Below are positions 19,682 to 28,614 of a DNA stretch of 64,000 nt, piece by piece. A program made the translations under genes and the position numbers. Position 1 is the first letter of the stretch; every line of letters begins with the position of its first letter. Under the pieces are notes generated by a model that saw nothing but the letters and a program-made list of their open reading frames with translations, had not been told where the DNA came from and ran no database searches. The stretch comes from Candidatus Leptofilum gracile (GTDB taxonomy: Bacteria; Chloroflexota; Anaerolineae; Promineifilales; Promineifilaceae). The stretch is from positions 1-64,000 of the forward strand of contig JADJOJ010000011.1 of NCBI GenBank assembly GCA_016713825.1. The letters are read 5' to 3'.

Positions 19682-20551
19682 CTAGAAATTATCCAGCAGC
19701 GACTCCAATTCCTCGCGGCTGAAGAGATATTGCTCGTGGCAAAAGTGGCAGTTGACCACGGTTTCACCTTCGGTGTCGATGATGTGCTGGATTTCGGTTG
19801 CGCCCAGGGAGATGAGGGCTTGTTCGCTGCGGGAGCGGCTGCAGCCACATTCAAAGTGCAACGGCCGTTCCTCCAACAGTTTGTACGGCATCTCACCAAA
19901 CACCAGGTCCAAAACCGCTTGCGGCGTTTTGCCGCTGTGCAGCAAATCGGCCATGGGGGGCAGCTCCTGGATATTGTTGCGCAGCTGGTTGACGATGTTG
20001 GATTCGTACGGCGGCATCGCCTGAATGAGCAGGCCGCCGACGGCTTGCAGGGTGCCCTCGTCGTCTACGTTGTGGCTGATGTCGATGAGCGAAGGGATTT
20101 GCTCTGACTGGTTGAGGAAGAAGGTGAGCTCGGCGGCGATGTCGCCGCTGCCCAGGGGCACGGTGCTTTCTACCAGCTCCGGCAGCAGCACATCGCGCAC
20201 GATGGTGAGCAGGCCAGTGTCGCCCAGCGCGGCGGCAATCTGCTCGCGCTCCAGGCTGGGCAGGTCGATCATCGGGTTGGTGACGTAGCCTCGGATACGG
20301 CCGTTGCTATCCGACTCCACCAATATTTTTTGCAGCGGGCCGCTGCCTTCAAACTTGATGGCGATGCGCTGGCGCACCTTGAGCATCGCCCCCATCAGCG
20401 CCGCGCCGGTGAGGGCGTGGGCCAGGGCAATGGTGGCGGTGGGGAAGGCTCCGTGCCGGTCGGCCGCTTCCAGCGCCAGGTTGGTGTTACTTGATACAAT
20501 CACACGCACCCCCGCCTCGCGGGCCAGGGCACGAACTAAATAGTCGTTCAC
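19682..20551 (-). CDS. hslO: Hsp33 redox-regulated chaperone
   Basis: 289 residues, start GTG 20551 with GAGG upstream. The N-terminal catalytic-like domain begins DYLVRALAREAGVRVIV and has ALTGAALMGAMLK. The C-terminal zinc centre has FECGCS and then NCHFCHEQYLF, i.e. the four Cys of the C-x-C...C-x-x-C switch. Under oxidation these Cys form disulfides, zinc is lost and the dimer becomes an ATP-independent holdase (established for Hsp33). Cytoplasmic. It is separated from the downstream kinase by a perfect palindrome and is probably its own unit. Confidence 0.96.
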   Translation of the reverse strand: MNDYLVRALAREAGVRVIVSSNTNLALEAADRHGAFPTATIALAHALTGAALMGAMLKVRQRIAIKFEGSGPLQKILVESDSNGRIRGYVTNPMIDLPSLEREQIAAALGDTGLLTIVRDVLLPELVESTVPLGSGDIAAELTFFLNQSEQIPSLIDISHNVDDEGTLQAVGGLLIQAMPPYESNIVNQLRNNIQELPPMADLLHSGKTPQAVLDLVFGEMPYKLLEERPLHFECGCSRSRSEQALISLGATEIQHIIDTEGETVVNCHFCHEQYLFSREELESLLDNF

Positions 20552-20567
20552 AAAATTACCTCATTCT

Positions 20568-20604
20568 GGATTTTGCCGGAAACTCGAAGTTTCCGGCAAA
20601 ATGG
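20568..20604. repeat. 37-bp palindrome, left copy flanking vapBC
   Basis: GGATTTTGCCGGAAACTC followed by GAAGTTTCCGGCAAAATGG forms a near-perfect palindrome. A 37-bp copy differing at only about five positions lies at 21390-21426, so the pair brackets the toxin-antitoxin genes. It could act as the terminator of the toxin gene on one side and mark a mobile cassette. Confidence 0.85.
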
Positions 20605-20642
20605 ATTCAAATTGGTATTATACGCGGAATAAGGAGCGTGTA

Positions 20643-21035
20643 TCAGTACCAATCCTCAAGCTGCAAACCGGCTACGCGGCTAAACTCCTTCACATTGTGC
20701 GTTACAAGCGTGTGGTTGTGGGCCCATGCTGTGCCAGCGATCAGCAAATCGTAGGGGCCAATTGGTTGCCCTGCTTGCTCTAGCGTGGCCCGAATTTGGG
20801 CAGCGTGTCGCGCCTCCACCTCGCCAAAAGGCAAAAGTATCATCACGGCTAACATCTCGGCCAACTGCTGCCGCCGCTTTTCTGGCTTGGCCGACTTAGC
20901 CAGACCGACTTCCAGCTCGTACAGCACCACCGTGGGAATGCCAATCTCTTTTGGCGAATGGGCCAGCAGGTTTTTGGGCACATGGCCCATGCCCTTAAAA
21001 AAGTAGATCAGGGTGTTGGTGTCTAGCACATACAT
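20643..21035 (-). CDS. vapC: VapC-like PIN-domain toxin
   Basis: 130 residues, a single PIN domain. Acidic residues for metal are seen in MYVLDTNTLIYFF (Asp5), VLYELEVGLAK (Glu40) and GPYDLLIAGTAWAHNHTLVTHN (Asp near 95, with the terminal TxN motif). VapC proteins are Mg-dependent RNases that cut tRNA or rRNA when freed of the antitoxin (family knowledge). The start ATG shares one base with the antitoxin stop (TAATG), so translation is coupled. The target RNA is unknown. Confidence 0.93.
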   Translation of the reverse strand: MYVLDTNTLIYFFKGMGHVPKNLLAHSPKEIGIPTVVLYELEVGLAKSAKPEKRRQQLAEMLAVMILLPFGEVEARHAAQIRATLEQAGQPIGPYDLLIAGTAWAHNHTLVTHNVKEFSRVAGLQLEDWY

Positions 21036-21268
21036 TAGTCAATTGGCTCCCGTGCGGCGTCTTGTCCCAACTCGGCCCGGAGCGATTCTGCTTCTGGCAG
21101 ATCGGGCCACGCGCCAGCCAGGGCTGCGACGGCTGCGGGCCATTCATCGTTCAGCTTTTCGGCTATCAGGTTGGCCACCCAGCGACTTTGGGAAAGATTC
21201 GCTGCCTGGGCGGCCGCCCGCAGTCGCTTTTCCAAATTTTCATCTAGGTAGAGGGTTATTTGAGCCAT
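21035..21268 (-). CDS. vapB: CopG/ribbon-helix-helix antitoxin of the VapBC pair
   Basis: 77 residues from ATG 21268, chosen because GGAGG lies eight bases upstream and MAQITLYLDENLEKRL is a typical ribbon-helix-helix start. The strand ITLYLDENL and helices LRAAAQAANLSQSRWVANLIAEKL form the DNA-binding fold; the acidic tail (WPDLPEAESLRAELGQD) should wrap the toxin. It is expected to repress its own promoter, and repeated TATATGCCC sites just upstream are candidates for the operator. Stop overlaps the toxin start. Confidence 0.9.
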   Translation of the reverse strand: MAQITLYLDENLEKRLRAAAQAANLSQSRWVANLIAEKLNDEWPAAVAALAGAWPDLPEAESLRAELGQDAAREPID

Positions 21269-21290
21269 TTTCCAGCCTCCGTTATCCAAG

Positions 21291-21321
21291 TATATGCCCA
21301 ATTATATGCCCGTGTATGCGC
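21291..21321 (-). promoter_or_regulatory. Candidate operator repeats upstream of vapB
   Basis: Two exact copies of TATATGCCC (21291-21299 and 21303-21311) and a degenerate third TGTATGCGC (21313-21321) lie 20-55 bases upstream of the antitoxin start. On the minus strand one copy sits in GGGCATATAAT, which could be part of the -10 element. Repeats of about one helical turn suit autoregulation by a ribbon-helix-helix antitoxin (inference). Confidence 0.5.
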
Positions 21322-21389
21322 GTGTCAATGGGTTTGATGTGGGGAACGGCCGTTGATGGTAATAGAAAAAACGGCGTGGCAAAACGTTT

Positions 21390-21426
21390 GGATTTCCCCG
21401 GAAACTCAAAGTTTCCGGGGAAATGG
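21390..21426. repeat. 37-bp palindrome, right copy flanking vapBC
   Basis: GGATTTCCCCGGAAACTC followed by AAAGTTTCCGGGGAAATGG is a near-perfect palindrome with the same frame as the copy at 20568-20604; the differing bases are compensatory (TG/CA against CC/GG), so the stem is conserved. It ends nine bases before the glnS stop and may serve as its terminator. Confidence 0.85.
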
Positions 21427-21434
21427 GGAGTTGT

Positions 21435-23144
<1,710 letters not shown>

Positions 23145-23170
23145 GGTTTGTTCCTTGCGGTAACTGTCAA

Positions 23171-23215
23171 GGTGCCTGGCATTGGTCAATGGAGTACTGA
23201 CCCGTGCCAGGCACC
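23171..23215. repeat. Hairpin upstream of glnS
   Basis: GGTGCCTGGCA (23171-23181) and TGCCAGGCACC (23205-23215) are perfect inverted copies with a 23-base loop. It lies about 30 bases before the glnS start on the transcribed strand, so it could be a leader structure or the end of an unseen transcript. The rest of 23216-23568 contains a repeat copy and no supportable gene. Confidence 0.65.
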
Positions 23216-23429
23216 AATGGTAGTTTAATTTCTGCCCCTGATCATAAGCAATTCAAGCCAGGATGCAAATACAGTTGAAAGCCAACAGGTGCAGGTAGAT
23301 AATCGGGGGAAAGCGCAGAAGTTACAATTGGGGGCTGGAGTAATGATCAAAGTCATCATGCCGGGTTCTGAGGATTTTGTACAGTAGACTTGTTCCTCAA
23401 TAAAATTTAGGAAGAAATGGGACACAGAT

Positions 23430-23484
23430 GGCTCTACTGAAAAAAGGGTGATTTCACCGCAGAGGCGCGGAGAGCGCAGAGATT
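23430..23484. repeat. 55-bp dispersed repeat, copy 1
   Basis: GGCTCTACTGAAAAAAGGGTG followed by ATTTCACCGCAGAGGCGCGG and AGAGCGCAGAGATT. It is nearly identical to 28541-28594 (one substitution and one length change). The CACCGCAGAGG-GCG-AGAGCGCAGAGA part also resembles the inner arms of the MITE at 34901-35024. Confidence 0.85.
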
Positions 23485-23568
23485 CTTCATCTCTTTAATC
23501 AGGAACAACGCTAGTAAAGTTCAATAGTTTGTGTGCGCAAATGCACGATAGCAGAAGGAAGATTCAAG

Positions 23569-24105
23569 ATGGACGCTTCTCGTTGGCAAAAACAGCACAT
23601 TCATTTCCAAAAAATTGTCTGGGCTACCTCAGCGGTCATCTCCGTTTTGCTGTTAATTCTGTTATGGTCGCTGGGGTTTGGGTTAGAAACGGCCAGTGTT
23701 ACTTTCATTCTTGTTTTTCTCGTCATGAGGGTTTCGTTGGCCTTCATCCTCAAAAATCGTTATGCCAATACGATGGTGCGTGTTTTGAAATTTGATTACG
23801 AGGAACTGGAGCGGGATTTTCGCACCGTGTTTAAGAACAAATTTATCCGTTTTTACCGAAAATCCGAAGAAGATGCCTATTTTTATGAGTTTCCTGGGCA
23901 TAATCTGAGCATGACCGTGCAGCCTTATTGGTTGTCTAATGATATGAATGTGAAGCCCGTTACCAAAGTGACCCTGCTGATTTTGACGGCAAAAAACAAA
24001 CCATTTGCCGAAATGCTGGCCGATTCGATTGATGAAATGGTGGAGCAGCGGGTAAAAAAGCGTGGCTCGGTTGCCAGCGACACAAAGGGCACCCAGCCAC
24101 ATTGA
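23569..24105 (+). CDS. Hypothetical protein with two N-terminal membrane helices
   Basis: 178 residues from ATG 23569, preceded by AGGAAG. Two hydrophobic helices occupy about 14-36 and 40-60 (VWATSAVISVLLLILLWSLG, then SVTFILVFLVMRVSLAFIL). The soluble remainder starts LKFDYEELERDFRTVFKNKF and looks like a small alpha/beta domain. I do not recognise a family. It precedes the PadR operon on the same strand by 128 bases, which include an AACGGCCGTT palindrome (GGAAACGGCCGTTTCC). Confidence 0.7.
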   Translation: MDASRWQKQHIHFQKIVWATSAVISVLLLILLWSLGFGLETASVTFILVFLVMRVSLAFILKNRYANTMVRVLKFDYEELERDFRTVFKNKFIRFYRKSEEDAYFYEFPGHNLSMTVQPYWLSNDMNVKPVTKVTLLILTAKNKPFAEMLADSIDEMVEQRVKKRGSVASDTKGTQPH

Positions 24106-24196
24106 TCCCTTGTTGACTTTTTGCGAGATAGATGGGGAAACGGCCGTTTCCCCATCTATTTTTTTTGCCCCCAACCAAATCCGAAATACTTGAGTA

Positions 24197-24226
24197 TTGA
24201 CAATACTGTATGCCATACAGTATAAT
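24197..24226 (+). promoter_or_regulatory. Consensus sigma-70 promoter with PadR operator; leaderless start
   Basis: TTGACA (24197-24202), an 18-base spacer and TATAAT (24221-24226) match the consensus exactly. The spacer and first bases of the -10 form a perfect 9-bp inverted repeat ATACTGTAT-GCC-ATACAGTAT (24203-24223), a good autorepressor site. The ATG at 24234 lies at the expected transcription start, and no Shine-Dalgarno site precedes it, so the message is probably leaderless. Confidence 0.82.
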
Positions 24227-24233
24227 GCGCCGC

Positions 24234-24590
24234 ATGGCAACAAACAGTGAAAAAGAAGCGCTTTACGACAAATTATTACTGGAACTGCGGCGCGGCGTGT
24301 TGATGTTGGCCGTGCTCAGCCAGCTGCAAGACGAGCAGTACGGCTACTCGCTCAAGCAGTCGCTGGATGAGCGAGGCATGGAGATCAACGAAGGCACGCT
24401 TTACCCGCTGCTGCGCCGCCTGGAAGGTCAGGGGCTGCTGGAAAGTGACTGGCAGGTGGTGGATGACACCCGCCCGCGCCGCTACTACAAAATGAGCCAG
24501 GAAGGCGAAACCGTTTACGCCAATCTGGTGCAGGAATGGCAGGCGCTGGGCGTGGTGATGGACCAGCTGCTGGGCTTGAAATCGAAATGA
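24234..24590 (+). CDS. PadR-family transcriptional regulator
   Basis: 118 residues from ATG 24234; in-frame upstream ATGs at 24210 and 24225 fall in the promoter and are rejected. The winged helix reads LLLELRRGVLMLAVLSQLQDEQYGYSLKQ and then GTLYPLLRRLEGQGLLESDW, RRYYKMSQEGE, with a short C-terminal dimerisation helix. PadR proteins repress their own operon until a ligand or stress relieves it (family knowledge). The palindrome in the promoter is the likely site. It is followed after 49 bases by the HAAS membrane protein gene, a common partner. Confidence 0.93.
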   Translation: MATNSEKEALYDKLLLELRRGVLMLAVLSQLQDEQYGYSLKQSLDERGMEINEGTLYPLLRRLEGQGLLESDWQVVDDTRPRRYYKMSQEGETVYANLVQEWQALGVVMDQLLGLKSK

Positions 24591-24639
24591 GCCGGGGCGA
24601 CGCACTGCCAAAGTGCATCGCCCCTTGTGGAGACTACAA

Positions 24640-25614
24640 ATGAATTCTACTGAAATGATTGACCGGTATGTCAACGAAGTTGGCGAAAATTTACCCCGAA
24701 AAATGCGGGCAGATATTGAAATGGAGCTGCGCTCTTTGCTGCTGGATGCACTGGAGGAGCGGGCGGGGGGGGAACCTTCTGTGAAGGAAACGGCCGTTCT
24801 TCTGCAAGAATTTGGCTCCCCAGAAAAAATGGCCGCCCAGTATCGTCCTGCCGAATCGCTGATTGGGCCGAAGCTGTTCCCCACCTACAAAGTGGTGGTC
24901 ACCATTACGGTGACGGTGATTGGGGTGCTGCACCTGGTGGGGCTGGGCTTTGTGCTGTGGCAAAGTGCCGGGGCCGATTTTGTAGACAAATCGCTCAACT
25001 TTATCTTTTCATTTGGCCAATCGGCCATTTTGAATGCAGGCATTGTGACGCTGATTTTTGCCATCATTGAACGAAGTGCAGGGGATGAGATCAATCTGCC
25101 GGAGCAAGAAAAAACGTGGGATCCGTTTGCGCTGCCGCCGGTTAAGGACCCGAATCGGATTGATCGGGGCGAGCTGGTGGTGGGTTTGATCGTTAGCTTG
25201 CTTGTACTTTCCTGGCTGAACCTGTTCCCCAACTGGTTTGGCGGGGCGCAGCTGGATGGGGAACTGCCCTGGTATGCGCAGCTGATGACGGCTGAATTTC
25301 TGCAACAAATTCCGTGGCTGTCGGCCTCTTTGCTGGTGGATGTGCTGCTGAAAACGGCCGTTCTCATTCAAGGTCGCTGGAACCAGGTAACGCGTTGGCT
25401 GGAGCTGGCTACTTTGAGCTTTGGGCTGTACGTGACGGTTCGCATTTTTAACCTGGAAGCGATTTCAACCGTCTCTGCTTTTACCAACGGTATTAAAATG
25501 ATTTTGGCGATTGTGATCATCGTTGAACTGGTGGAGGTTGTGGTTAAATTGTTCAGGCTGGTGTTCGGACGGCCGTTTCCCCGGCCATCGTTCATCAAGT
25601 CCCGCTTGGTTTAA
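24640..25614 (+). CDS. HAAS-domain multi-pass membrane protein
   Basis: 324 residues from ATG 24640 with GGAG upstream. Residues about 1-75 (MIDRYVNEVGENLPRKMRADIEMELRS and then EFGSPEKMAAQYRP) form the HAAS-type cytoplasmic helical domain that usually accompanies PadR regulators. Six or seven hydrophobic segments follow from about residue 85 to the end. Function is unknown; such proteins are thought to signal between membrane and PadR or to sense the envelope (inference). Its stop codon overlaps the convergent stop of the next gene. Confidence 0.82.
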   Translation: MNSTEMIDRYVNEVGENLPRKMRADIEMELRSLLLDALEERAGGEPSVKETAVLLQEFGSPEKMAAQYRPAESLIGPKLFPTYKVVVTITVTVIGVLHLVGLGFVLWQSAGADFVDKSLNFIFSFGQSAILNAGIVTLIFAIIERSAGDEINLPEQEKTWDPFALPPVKDPNRIDRGELVVGLIVSLLVLSWLNLFPNWFGGAQLDGELPWYAQLMTAEFLQQIPWLSASLLVDVLLKTAVLIQGRWNQVTRWLELATLSFGLYVTVRIFNLEAISTVSAFTNGIKMILAIVIIVELVEVVVKLFRLVFGRPFPRPSFIKSRLV

Positions 25615-26285
25615 AGAGCATCGCGGCGGAGGGCCAGCAGTTCAGCCAGGCTGGCCTCCGCCTCCTCTCGCGGCAGATTGCCCATCTCCAGCGTCAGGTC
25701 ACTCTCTGCCAAAATGAGCCGGTAAAACGTGATACCCTGCTCAAGAATCGAAGCCTCTGCCGGTTCCGCCTCAAGCATCTCAAACAACACATTTTCTGCC
25801 TCGTCGTACTGGCGCTGCTGGTGGTAAAAGCGCAGCAGCAGCTGGTTGAGGTGGCGGGGCAGGTGGAAGGGGGCGAGAACGGCCGTTAATTCCGCAACAT
25901 CCGGGGCGTACTCTGGCAGGGGGGACCCATCGTCGCTAAGCAGCGCCGCCAACAGCAGTTCCAGCGCACTGGCATACGAGGTAAAGCTCGCCTCCTCGGC
26001 ACCCTGCTCGGCCTGGATGTCGCCCGCTTCTTGCAGCAGCGCGGCAGCGGCGATGAGCTTGGCCTGGCTTAGATCTGCCTCCTCGCCAAAAGTGAGCTGG
26101 CTCAGCGGCTCCCGGCCAAACAGCCGGGTCACCAGCGTGCCATTTAGCCCAAACAGCTGCTCCAGCGACTCGTCAATCACCGTCATGGCGGCCGGATAGC
26201 GCCGTTCATCCACCAGCCCACCCAGACGCTGCAACACCTCCACCATAAACTCAATTTGCCGCATGATGTAATCACGTCGATACAT
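25611..26285 (-). CDS. Hypothetical helical (TPR-like) protein
   Basis: 224 residues, start ATG 26285 with GGAG upstream. It begins MYRRDYIMRQIEFMVEVLQRL and is helical throughout, with a TPR-like pair near 140-175 (LLRFYHQQRQYDEAENVLFEMLEAEP). It resembles a family of uncharacterised bacterial proteins that start RRDYxxRxIEQ (perhaps DUF6483; I am not certain). Cytoplasmic, acidic. It is probably co-transcribed with the following minus-strand sensor protein upstream (22-base gap). Confidence 0.65.
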   Translation of the reverse strand: MYRRDYIMRQIEFMVEVLQRLGGLVDERRYPAAMTVIDESLEQLFGLNGTLVTRLFGREPLSQLTFGEEADLSQAKLIAAAALLQEAGDIQAEQGAEEASFTSYASALELLLAALLSDDGSPLPEYAPDVAELTAVLAPFHLPRHLNQLLLRFYHQQRQYDEAENVLFEMLEAEPAEASILEQGITFYRLILAESDLTLEMGNLPREEAEASLAELLALRRDAL

Positions 26286-26306
26286 TCAGGTCTCCTGCAA
26301 AACTGC

Positions 26307-27542
26307 TTATTTCCGATAAATTTGTGGATACAACTCTACCAAACAATCGGGGCAAATGCTGTGGCTAAATTCGGCGTCTGTGTGATTGCGCACGTAGACG
26401 GCTACATCTTGCCAATAGCCATCATCATCCCGAATTTTTTTGCAGTTGGCGCAGATGGGCAGCAAGCCATGCAGCGTCTTTACCTGAGCCAGCGTGGTTT
26501 GCAACGTTTTGATTAGCGCTTCCCGTTCGGATTCCATCTGTTTGCGCTTGGAGATGTCGCGCACCATGACCAGTTTGCCTTGAGTTTGTTGCTGATTGCC
26601 CGTTAAGGGAATCAGGCGAACGTTTAAGAAGGTGGGGGGATTTCCTGGTAGGAACAGCTCTTGCGCCTCGGTGAGTTCCTGGTTTAGCTGCGCCCAACTG
26701 GGCCAAATGGTAGATACCATGTGGCCAATGCAATCTTGCCGGTGCAGCATAACCAGCTGAGTAAAGGTGCGGTTAAAATCCACAATGCGGTTTTGGGCAT
26801 CCAGCACCAGAATGCCATCGCGCATCTGTTCCACCACTTTGTCGCGGGCAATGGGCAGTACGTCTAAAAATTGGTAACGATGGAGGGTAACGGCCGTTAA
26901 AATCCCCGTCAGCGTAAAAGCCAGCGGCGTTAAATCTAACCCCGGCAGCGGATTCAAATTGAGCAGGCTAAAAATGTTGGCCAACCAGGGGATGAGCCCT
27001 GCCAGCAGCAGCAGGCCCAACTGCTGCCGATAAAACCGTTGGCTGGCCCGCCACTCTTTTACCAGCAGCAGCACCGCCAGCAAATTCAGGCTGTAGGCGT
27101 AAATGATGAACGTCCAAAACCAGGGACCGCCAGCAAAAATGACGCTGTCTGTTTCGCTGCGCAGCCCGGCAAAAAAGAGGCCGTGCCACGGATCGGTCCA
27201 CAGCAGCAAAAGCGTGAGCAGCCCCATGCCCCCCAACAGGGCAAACAGGGGGCGGCTGAGCCATTGCTGCCGGTTGGTGAATTGCAGCACAAACACAAAA
27301 AATGTGGGCATGACTGAGACAACGCCCACATAGGTGGCATTAAGCCAGAAAAGGTCAGAGGGGGGCAGCGGGGTCCAAAACAGGGCGTAGGTGCCGCTCC
27401 ACCAGGCCAGGCCCAGCATGAAGAGGGTGAGCGCCACACCTCCTGGGGCCTGGCGGCGCTGCCATACCAGCTGCGCCACTCCTAATGATACAAGCGCAGC
27501 GACTAGTAAAATGGTGCTATATAAAATTTCGTGCGTATTCAT
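26307..27542 (-). CDS. 7TM-PAS sensor protein with C-terminal Cys motif and no kinase domain
   Basis: 411 residues. Seven hydrophobic helices occupy about 5-225 in the layout of the 7TM region at the N terminus of some histidine kinases. A PAS domain follows (about 235-350; EQMRDGILVLDAQNRIVDFN and VRDISKRKQMESE). The C terminus has LLPICANCKKIRDDDGYW and then FSHSICPDCLVELYP, a four-Cys plus His motif known at the end of many PAS/GAF sensor proteins, probably metal-binding. No DHp, ATPase or GGDEF domain is present, so it must signal through a partner. Partner unknown. Confidence 0.82.
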   Translation of the reverse strand: MNTHEILYSTILLVAALVSLGVAQLVWQRRQAPGGVALTLFMLGLAWWSGTYALFWTPLPPSDLFWLNATYVGVVSVMPTFFVFVLQFTNRQQWLSRPLFALLGGMGLLTLLLLWTDPWHGLFFAGLRSETDSVIFAGGPWFWTFIIYAYSLNLLAVLLLVKEWRASQRFYRQQLGLLLLAGLIPWLANIFSLLNLNPLPGLDLTPLAFTLTGILTAVTLHRYQFLDVLPIARDKVVEQMRDGILVLDAQNRIVDFNRTFTQLVMLHRQDCIGHMVSTIWPSWAQLNQELTEAQELFLPGNPPTFLNVRLIPLTGNQQQTQGKLVMVRDISKRKQMESEREALIKTLQTTLAQVKTLHGLLPICANCKKIRDDDGYWQDVAVYVRNHTDAEFSHSICPDCLVELYPQIYRK

Positions 27543-27621
27543 CTGGCAAAAAGGTTCTGGTCTTGGTTAAACAGTACCAGCCTCCGGTGGAAAAATGAAG
27601 GTCAACCGTTGCTTTGTTGGC

Positions 27622-28530
27622 CTAAAATCGTTCATCAATCAGGTTGAGCAGTCGGGGCATCAGCGGCCCGGCCAGAGCAAGGAAGAGAACGGCCGTAAAC
27701 ACCCCCGCGTACCCCAGCACAGCATACCACATCTGCTCGCTGGTTGGGCTTAAAGCAGGACCATCGCGCCAAATGGCAACGGCCGTTTCCGCCAATCCCC
27801 ACGCCCCCACACCCGCCAAAAACAAACACAGGTTCACCCCCGCCACCGTCCAAAAATGGGTGTACGCCCGGTCCCAGCGCGGCTTGCGCCGTTCCCGCCA
27901 GGCCAGCCCGGCCATGCTCGCCAGCAAAAAAGCGATCAGATGCAGCAGCAGCACCAGCAGCAGCCCAAACCGCTCTGGCCAGAGCGCGGTGACAAACGGC
28001 CGTGCCAGCCCATACCCCACCAACCCCAGCAGCAGCACCCCCAACACGAGGCCGCCAACCGTGGTGGCTTTTTGCCAGGGAGCGAACCGTTGGGGAAACG
28101 GTCTGGCCTCTTTGGCGCGGGCAGCCAATGCCAGCATCGCCTGGTAAATGGCGTCAAAGCGATCATCTTTTACGCCAGCCCATTTGGCCACGGTCTGTTT
28201 TTCTCGCTTGTGGTTTTGCAGCGTCAGGCTGGGGCGCGCCTCGTCGGGGAGGCCCAGGCGCATTTCTGGCTGGATGGTGAGGAAATTGTGGTCCACGCAC
28301 AGCTGGAGGAGCTGCTCTTTTTCATTTTCTGTCCATTTGAGGGGGACGCGGTATTTGGTTTCGGCCCCACCGGGGGCGAACTGGCTCACGTATGCCTCGG
28401 CGGCGGTCCAGCTGGGCAGCAGCACCCGCACGCCGCCGTGCAGCGGCTGCACGTCTACCAGCTCCAGGCTGGCGCGTTTCCAGGAGTAGGTGGGGTGGAG
28501 GAATACGGCCGTTTCGTTCTGCTCATTCAT
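27622..28530 (-). CDS. Hypothetical membrane protein
   Basis: 302 residues. The N-terminal soluble region of about 150 residues (AVFLHPTYSWKRASLELVDV, LKWTENEKEQLLQLCVDHN) is followed by four hydrophobic helices (about 157-180, 185-210, 228-250, 270-295). I do not recognise a family. The start ATG 28530 has no clear Shine-Dalgarno site, and a dispersed repeat lies immediately upstream. Transcribed alone or with the kinase-fold gene upstream. Confidence 0.65.
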   Translation of the reverse strand: MNEQNETAVFLHPTYSWKRASLELVDVQPLHGGVRVLLPSWTAAEAYVSQFAPGGAETKYRVPLKWTENEKEQLLQLCVDHNFLTIQPEMRLGLPDEARPSLTLQNHKREKQTVAKWAGVKDDRFDAIYQAMLALAARAKEARPFPQRFAPWQKATTVGGLVLGVLLLGLVGYGLARPFVTALWPERFGLLLVLLLHLIAFLLASMAGLAWRERRKPRWDRAYTHFWTVAGVNLCLFLAGVGAWGLAETAVAIWRDGPALSPTSEQMWYAVLGYAGVFTAVLFLALAGPLMPRLLNLIDERF

Positions 28531-28540
28531 GCGTATCTAT

Positions 28541-28595
28541 GGCGCTACTGAAAAAAGGTGATTTCACCGCAGAGGCGCGGAGAGCGCAGAGATTT
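28541..28595. repeat. 55-bp dispersed repeat, copy 2
   Basis: Nearly the same sequence and orientation as 23430-23484, beginning GGCGCTACTGAAAAAAGGTG and ending AGAGCGCAGAGATT. It lies in the 84-base gap between two minus-strand genes. Confidence 0.85.
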
Positions 28596-28614
28596 TTCTC
28601 TGGTAATCTTTCTT

